Shown here piece by piece: positions 58,601 to 64,000 of a DNA stretch of 64,000 nt; position 1 is the first letter of the stretch, and every line of letters starts with the position of its first letter. Source of the stretch: Gigantopelta aegis (lineage: Eukaryota; Mollusca; Gastropoda; Neomphalida; Peltospiridae); contig NC_054704.1 of the NCBI RefSeq assembly GCF_016097555.1, positions 92,808,653 to 92,872,652 on the forward strand, read 5' to 3'. The notes beneath the pieces were generated by a model. It searched no databases. It was not told where the DNA came from and worked only from the letters and a program-made list of their open reading frames with translations. Both the position numbers and the translations under genes were made by a program.

Positions 58601-61600
58601 TACCGACTGAGGTAGGGGGAGGTGTAAGACCACCACACTAACAAGCACCTCATAAGAGAGCTGTACCAACTGAGGTAGGGGGAGGTGTAAGACCACCACA
58701 CTAACAAGCACCTCATAATGTACCAACTGAGGTAGGGGGAGGTGTAAGACCACCACACTAACGAGCACCTCATAATGTACCAACTGAGGTAGGGGGAGGT
58801 GTAAGACCACCACACTAACAAGCACCTCATAATGTACCAACTGAGGTAGGGGGAGGTGTAAGACCACCACACTAACAAGCACCTCATAATGTACCAACTG
58901 AGGTAGGGGGAGGTGTAAGACCACCACACTAACAAGCACCTCATAATGTACCAACTGAGGTAGGGGGAGGTGTCAGACCACCACACTAACAAGGACCTCA
59001 TAAGAGCGCTGTACCAACTGAGGTAGGGGGAGGTGTAAGACCACCACACTAACAGGCACCTCATAATGTACCAACTGAGGTAGGGGGAGGTGTAAGACCA
59101 CCACACTAACAGGCACCTCATAATGTACCAACTGAGGTAGGGGGAGGTGTAAGACCACCACACTAACAGGCACCTCATAATGTACCAACTGAGGTAGGGG
59201 GAGGTGTAAGACCACCACACTAACAAGGACCTCATAAGAGCGCTGTACCGACTGAGGTAGGGGGAGGTGTAAGACCACCACACTAACAAGCACCTCATAA
59301 TGTACCAACTGAGGTAGGGGGAGGTGTAAGACCACCACACTAACAGGCACCTCATAATGTACCAACTGAGGTAGGGGGAGGTGTAAGACCACCACACTAA
59401 CAGGCACCTCATAATGTACCAACTGAGGTAGGGGGAGGTGTAAGACCACCACACTAACAGGCACCTCATAATGTACCAACTGAGGTAGGGGGAGGTGTAA
59501 GACCACCACACTAACAGGCACCTCATAATGTACCAACTGAGGTAGGGGGAGGTGTAAGACCACCACACTAACAGGCACCTCATAATGTACCAACTGAGGT
59601 AGGGGGAGGTGTAAGACCACCACACTAACAAGCACCTCATAAGAGCGCTGTACCGACTGAGGTAGGGGGAGGTGTAAGACCACCACACTAACAAGCACCT
59701 CATAATGTACCAACTGAGGTAGGGGGAGGTGTAAGACCACCACACTAACAGGCACCTCATAATGTACCAACTGAGGTAGGGGGAGGTGTAAGACCACCAC
59801 ACTAACAGGCACCTCATAATGTACCAACTGAGGTAGGGGGAGGTGTAAGACCACCACACTAACAGGCACCTCATAATGTACCAACTGAGGTAGGGGGAGG
59901 TGTAAGACCACCACACTAACAGGCACCCATCATAATGTACCAACTGAGGTAGGGGGAGGTGTAAGACCACCACACTAACAGGCACCTCATAATGTACCAA
60001 CTGAGGTAGGGGGAGGTGTAAGACCACCACACTAACAAGCACCTCATAAGAGCGCTGTACCAACTGAGGTAGGGGGAGGTGTAAGACCACCACACTAACA
60101 AGCACCTCATAATGTACCAACTGAGGTAGGGGGAGGTGTAAGACCACCACACTAACAAGCACCCCATAAGAGCGCTGTACCAACTGAGGTAGGGGGAGGT
60201 GTAAGACCACCACACTAACAAGCACCTCATAAGAGCTCTGTACCGACTGAGGTAGGGGGAGGTGTAAGACCACCACACTAACAAGCACCTCATAAGAGCG
60301 CTGTACCAACTGAGGTAGGGGGAGGTGTAAGACCACCACACTAACAAGCACCTCATAAGAGAGCTGTACCAACTGAGGTAGGGGGAGGTGTAAGACCACC
60401 ACACTAACAAGCACCTCATAATGTACCAACTGAGGTAGGGGGAGGTGTAAGACCACCACACTAACAAGCACCTCATAATGTACCAACTGAGGTAGGGGGA
60501 GGTGTAAGACCACCACACTAACAAGCACCTCATAATGTACCAACTGAGGTAGGGGGAGGTGTAAGACCACCACACTAACAAGCACCTCATAATGTACCAA
60601 CTGAGGTAGGGGGAGGTGTAAGACCACCACACTAACAAGCACCTCATAATGTACCAACTGAGGTAGGGGGAGGTGTAAGACCACCACACTAACAAGCACC
60701 TCATAAGAGCGCTGTACCAACTGAGGTAGGGGGAGGTGTAAGACCACCACACTAACAAGCACCTCATAATGTACCAACTGAGGTAGGGGGAGGTGTAAGA
60801 CCACCACACTAACAAGCACCTCATAATGTACCAACTGAGGTAGGGGGAGGTGTAAGACCACCACACTAACAAGCACCTCATAAGAGCGCTGTACCAACTG
60901 AGGTAGGGGGAGGTGTAAGACCACACCACACTAACAGGCACCTCATAATGTACCAACTGAGGTAGGGGGAGGTGTAAGACCACCACACTAACAGGCACCT
61001 CATAATGTACCAACTGAGGTAGGGGGAGGTGTAAGACCACCACACTAACAGGCACCTCATAATGTACCAACTGAGGTAGGGGGAGGTGTAAGACCACCAC
61101 ACTAACAAGGACCTCATAAGAGCGCTGTACCGACTGAGGTAGGGGGAGGTGTAAGACCACCACACTAACAAGCACCTCATAATGTACCAACTGAGGTAGG
61201 GGGAGGTGTAAGACCACCACACTAACAGGCACCTCATAATGTACCAACTGAGGTAGGGGGAGGTGTAAGACCACCACACTAACAGGCACCTCATAATGTA
61301 CCAACTGAGGTAGGGGGAGGTGTAAGACCACCACACTAACAGGCACCTCATAATGTACCAACTGAGGTAGGGGGAGGTGTAAGACCACCACACTAACAGG
61401 CACCTCATAATGTACCAACTGAGGTAGGGGGAGGTGTAAGACCACCACACTAACAAGCACCTCATAATGTACCAACTGAGGTAGGGGGAGGTGTAAGACC
61501 ACCACACTAACAAGCACCTCATAAGAGCGCTGTACCAACTGAGGTAGGGGGAGGTGTAAGACCACCACACTAACAAGCACCTCATAATGTACCAACTGAG

Positions 61601-62855
61601 GTAGGGGGAGGTGTAAGACCACCACACTAACAGGCACCTCATAATGTACCAACTGAGGTAGGGGGAGGTGTAAGACCACCACACTAACAGGCACCTCATA
61701 ATGTACCAACTGAGGTAGGGGGAGGTGTAAGACCACCACACTAACAGGCACCTCATAATGTACCAACTGAGGTAGGGGGAGGTGTAAGACCACCACACTA
61801 ACAGGCACCTCATAATGTACCAACTGAGGTAGGGGGAGGTGTAAGACCACCACACTAACAAGCACCTCATAAGAGCGCTGTACCAACTGAGGTAGGGGGA
61901 GGTGTAAGACCACCACACTAACAGGCACCTCATAATGTACCAACTGAGGTAGGGGGAGGTGTAAGACCACCACACTAACAGGCACCTCATAATGTACCAA
62001 CTGAGGTAGGGGGAGGTGTCAGACCACCACACTAACAGGCACCTCATAAGAGCGCTGTACCAACTGAGGTAGGAGGAGGTGTAAGACCACCACACTAACA
62101 GGCACCTCATAATGTACCAACTGAGGTAGGGGGAGGTGTAAGACCACCACACTAACAAGCACCTCATAATGTACCAACTGAGGTAGGGGGAGGTGTAAGA
62201 TGACCACACTAACAGGCACCTCATAAGAGTGCTGTACCAACTGAGATAGGGGGAGGTGTAAGACCACCACACTAACAAGCACCTCATAATGTACCAACTG
62301 AGGTAGGGGGAGGTGTAAGACCACCACACTAACAAGCACCTCATAATGTACCAACTGAGGTAGGGGGAGGTGTAAGACCACCACACTAACAAGCACCTCA
62401 TAAGAGCGCTGTACCGACTGAGGTAGGGGGAGGTGTAAGACCACCACACTAACAAGCACCTCATAATGTACCAACTGAGGTAGGGGGAGGTGTAAGACCA
62501 CCACACTAACAGGCACCTCATAATGTACCAACTGAGGTAGGGGGAGGTGTAAGACCACCACACTAACAAGCACCTCATAATGTACCAACTGAGGTAGGGG
62601 GAGGTGTAAGACCACCACACTAACAAGCACCTCATAATGTACCAACTGAGATAGGGGGAGGTGTAAGACCACCACACTAACAAGCACCTCATAATGTACC
62701 AACTGAGATAGGGGGAGGTGTAAGACCACCACACTAACAAGCACCTCATAATGTACCAACTGAGGTAGGGGGAGGTGTAAGACCACCACACTAACAGGCA
62801 CCTCATAAGAGCGCTGTACCAACTGAGATAGGGGGAGGTGTAAGACCACCACACT
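55680..62855. repeat. 7.2-kb minisatellite of 57-bp and 63-bp units
   Basis: Roughly 120 units. The common 57-bp unit contains CACCTCATAATGTACCAACT, then GAGGTAGGGGGAGGTGTAAG and ACCACCACACTAACAAG. The 63-bp unit replaces ATGTACC by AGAGCGCTGTACC. Minor variants are AGGCACC, AGGACC, GTGTCAGACC and GAGATAGG. Both lengths are multiples of three, so very long minus-strand ORFs persist in more than one frame. Position after RPAP2 exon 8 makes it probably intronic. Confidence 0.96.
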
Positions 62856-62924
62856 AACTTTCACCGTATGAATCATTAACCTTTAACATCAGTCCTGGAC
62901 ACACACCAGGTAGCTGAAGGGGCG

Positions 62925-63205
62925 GGACCGGCCTCGGTGGTGTAGTGGTTAAGCCATCGGACTACAGGCTGGTATGTACAGGGTTTGCAGCCCGGTAATG
63001 GCTCCAACCCAGAGTGAGTTCCTAAGGGTTCAATGGGTAGGTGTAAGGCCACTACACCCTCTTCTCTCTCACTAACCACTAACAACTAACAACTAACCCA
63101 CTGTCCTGGATAGACAGCCCAGATAGATGAGGTGTGTGCCAAGGTGTGTTTGAACCTTAATTGGATATAAGCACAGAAATAAGTTGAAATAAAATAAATA
63201 ATGAA
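62925..63205 (+). mobile_element. SINE type C, full copy
   Basis: Head TCGGTGGTGTAGTGGTTAAG, B box GGGTTTGCAGCCC, body and tail as in 36540-36812 (TTAATTGGATATAAGCACAG). It follows the 7.2-kb array. Confidence 0.86.
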
Positions 63206-63211
63206 GGATCG

Positions 63212-63555
63212 AAATCTAGCTCAGTCGGTAGAGCACTTGGCTGAGGTGCTTGGGTCGTAGGATCGAACCTTGGTGGCTGATCCATTCTCCCCCCCCCCCC
63301 CCCTGAGTTCCAACCAGTATCTCTCCCCCCCCCCCCCCCTTGAGTTCCAACCAGTATCTCTTGACTAGTATATCAAAGGCTGTGGTATATTCTGTCCTGT
63401 CTGTAGGAAAGTGCATGTAAAAGATCCCTTCGTACTAATGGAAAAATGGTTTTCTTTGAAGATTTACCAAAAGTTTGACATCCAATAGCTGATGTTAATT
63501 GATCCATATGCTCTAGATAGTGATGTCATTAAAGAAAACAAGCTTTAACTTCAGA
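63212..63555 (+). mobile_element. SINE type B with a different tRNA-like head
   Basis: Head CTAGCTCAGTCGGTAGAGCA and B box TAGGATCGAACCT are closer to a real tRNA than the other copies. Two poly-C runs flank a duplicated phrase (GAGTTCCAACCAGTATCTC). Then come the shared middle and the type-B tail (GTTTGACATCCAATAGCTGA). Confidence 0.78.
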
Positions 63556-63664
63556 CAGCTGTGAACCATATTAAGACAAGAAACTATTAAAATTAATACT
63601 TAGATATACAAGTGTCATTCTACTTTAAGCTACATCTTTTCCATATTTAAAGCCTTTGTTTTTT

Positions 63665-64000
63665 TATGGCGTAGTGGTTACGTCATAAACTTAACATTGG
63701 CTCCCACCCAGAGTGAGGTTTTAAGGGCTTAGTGGGTAGGTCACTCACTAATGACTGATCATTATTAATAAACCTGCCTTATGCGTGGTCGGTCTAGGCT
63801 CGATACCCATCGGTGGGCCCATTGAGTTATTTCTCATTACAGCCAGTGCCCCACAACTGGTATATTAAAGGCTGTGGTATAAGCTATCCTGTCTGTGGTA
63901 TGATGTATATAAAAGATCCCTTGCTACTAATGGAAGAAATGTAGCGGGTTTCCTCTCTAAGACTATAAGTCAGAATTACCAAATGCTTAACATCCAATAG
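63665..64000 (+). mobile_element. Type C head fragment followed by a type B SINE cut by the window edge
   Basis: 63665-63755 has GGCGTAGTGGTTACGTCATA and GGCTTAGTGGGTAGGTC (type C). 63780 onward has GGGCCCATTGAGTTATTTCT, the shared middle and the start of the type-B tail (TTACCAAATGCTTAACATCC). Confidence 0.78.

Noticed and set aside
55672-62876. Minus-strand ORFs of up to 915 codons (MRCLLVWWSYTSPYLSWYI repeats)
   Set aside because: Unit lengths of 57 and 63 bp keep any stop-free frame open, and at least two frames are open at once. The ORFs switch frame at small indels and lie antisense in a probable RPAP2 intron.
63212-63290. A possible tRNA gene (CTAGCTCAGTCGGTAGAGCA with a B box)
   Set aside because: It is followed by the SINE middle and tail and does not fold into a complete cloverleaf with paired acceptor ends that I can see.

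Overview
The window looks like nuclear DNA of a mollusc, most likely a marine gastropod. The genes have many short exons and canonical GT-AG introns. The DNA is crowded with tRNA-derived SINEs, short inverted-repeat elements (MITEs), LINE pieces, microsatellites and very large minisatellites. The mollusc call is an inference from the SINE and MITE families; the eukaryote call is certain from splicing. There is no sign of operons, CRISPR arrays or prokaryotic genes.

Three host genes can be built by joining exons whose splice phases agree. (1) 7086-16695, plus strand: an eight-exon, 378-residue seven-helix receptor of the GPR143/OA1 family, complete from ATG to stop. (2) 29613-37731, minus strand: a four-exon gene for a single-pass membrane protein with a basic juxtamembrane stretch, a Pro/Ala-rich linker and about 70 degenerate Cys/Asn/Arg/Pro heptapeptides. 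I recognise no family for it, and it is the best candidate here for something undescribed. (3) 42540 to beyond 55203, plus strand: RPAP2, the RNA polymerase II CTD phosphatase and import factor. Eight exons are visible and the 3' end lies outside the window or beyond the large array.

Layout: 1-2450 SINE and two LINE endonuclease fragments; 2831-4134 a 50-bp minisatellite; 4.3-7.0 kb repeats; 7.1-16.7 kb the GPR143-like gene with introns full of elements, including a three-level nest; 16.7-21.1 kb no gene, then a LINE 3' end split by an insertion; 21.4-29 kb minisatellite, MITEs and long GA/GT tracts; 29.6-37.7 kb the heptapeptide gene; 38-42.4 kb MITEs, with a 1.1-kb element inserted in one of them just upstream of RPAP2; 42.5-62.9 kb RPAP2 and its introns, which hold a 2.5-kb and a 7.2-kb minisatellite; 62.9-64 kb SINEs.

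The three genes show no evident functional link. What unites the window is repeat dynamics. At least ten tandem arrays are present, several touching exons: an octapeptide array inside an RPAP2 exon, an array that copies the RPAP2 exon 7 splice donor, a 79-bp array abutting a GPR143 acceptor, and the heptapeptide array itself.
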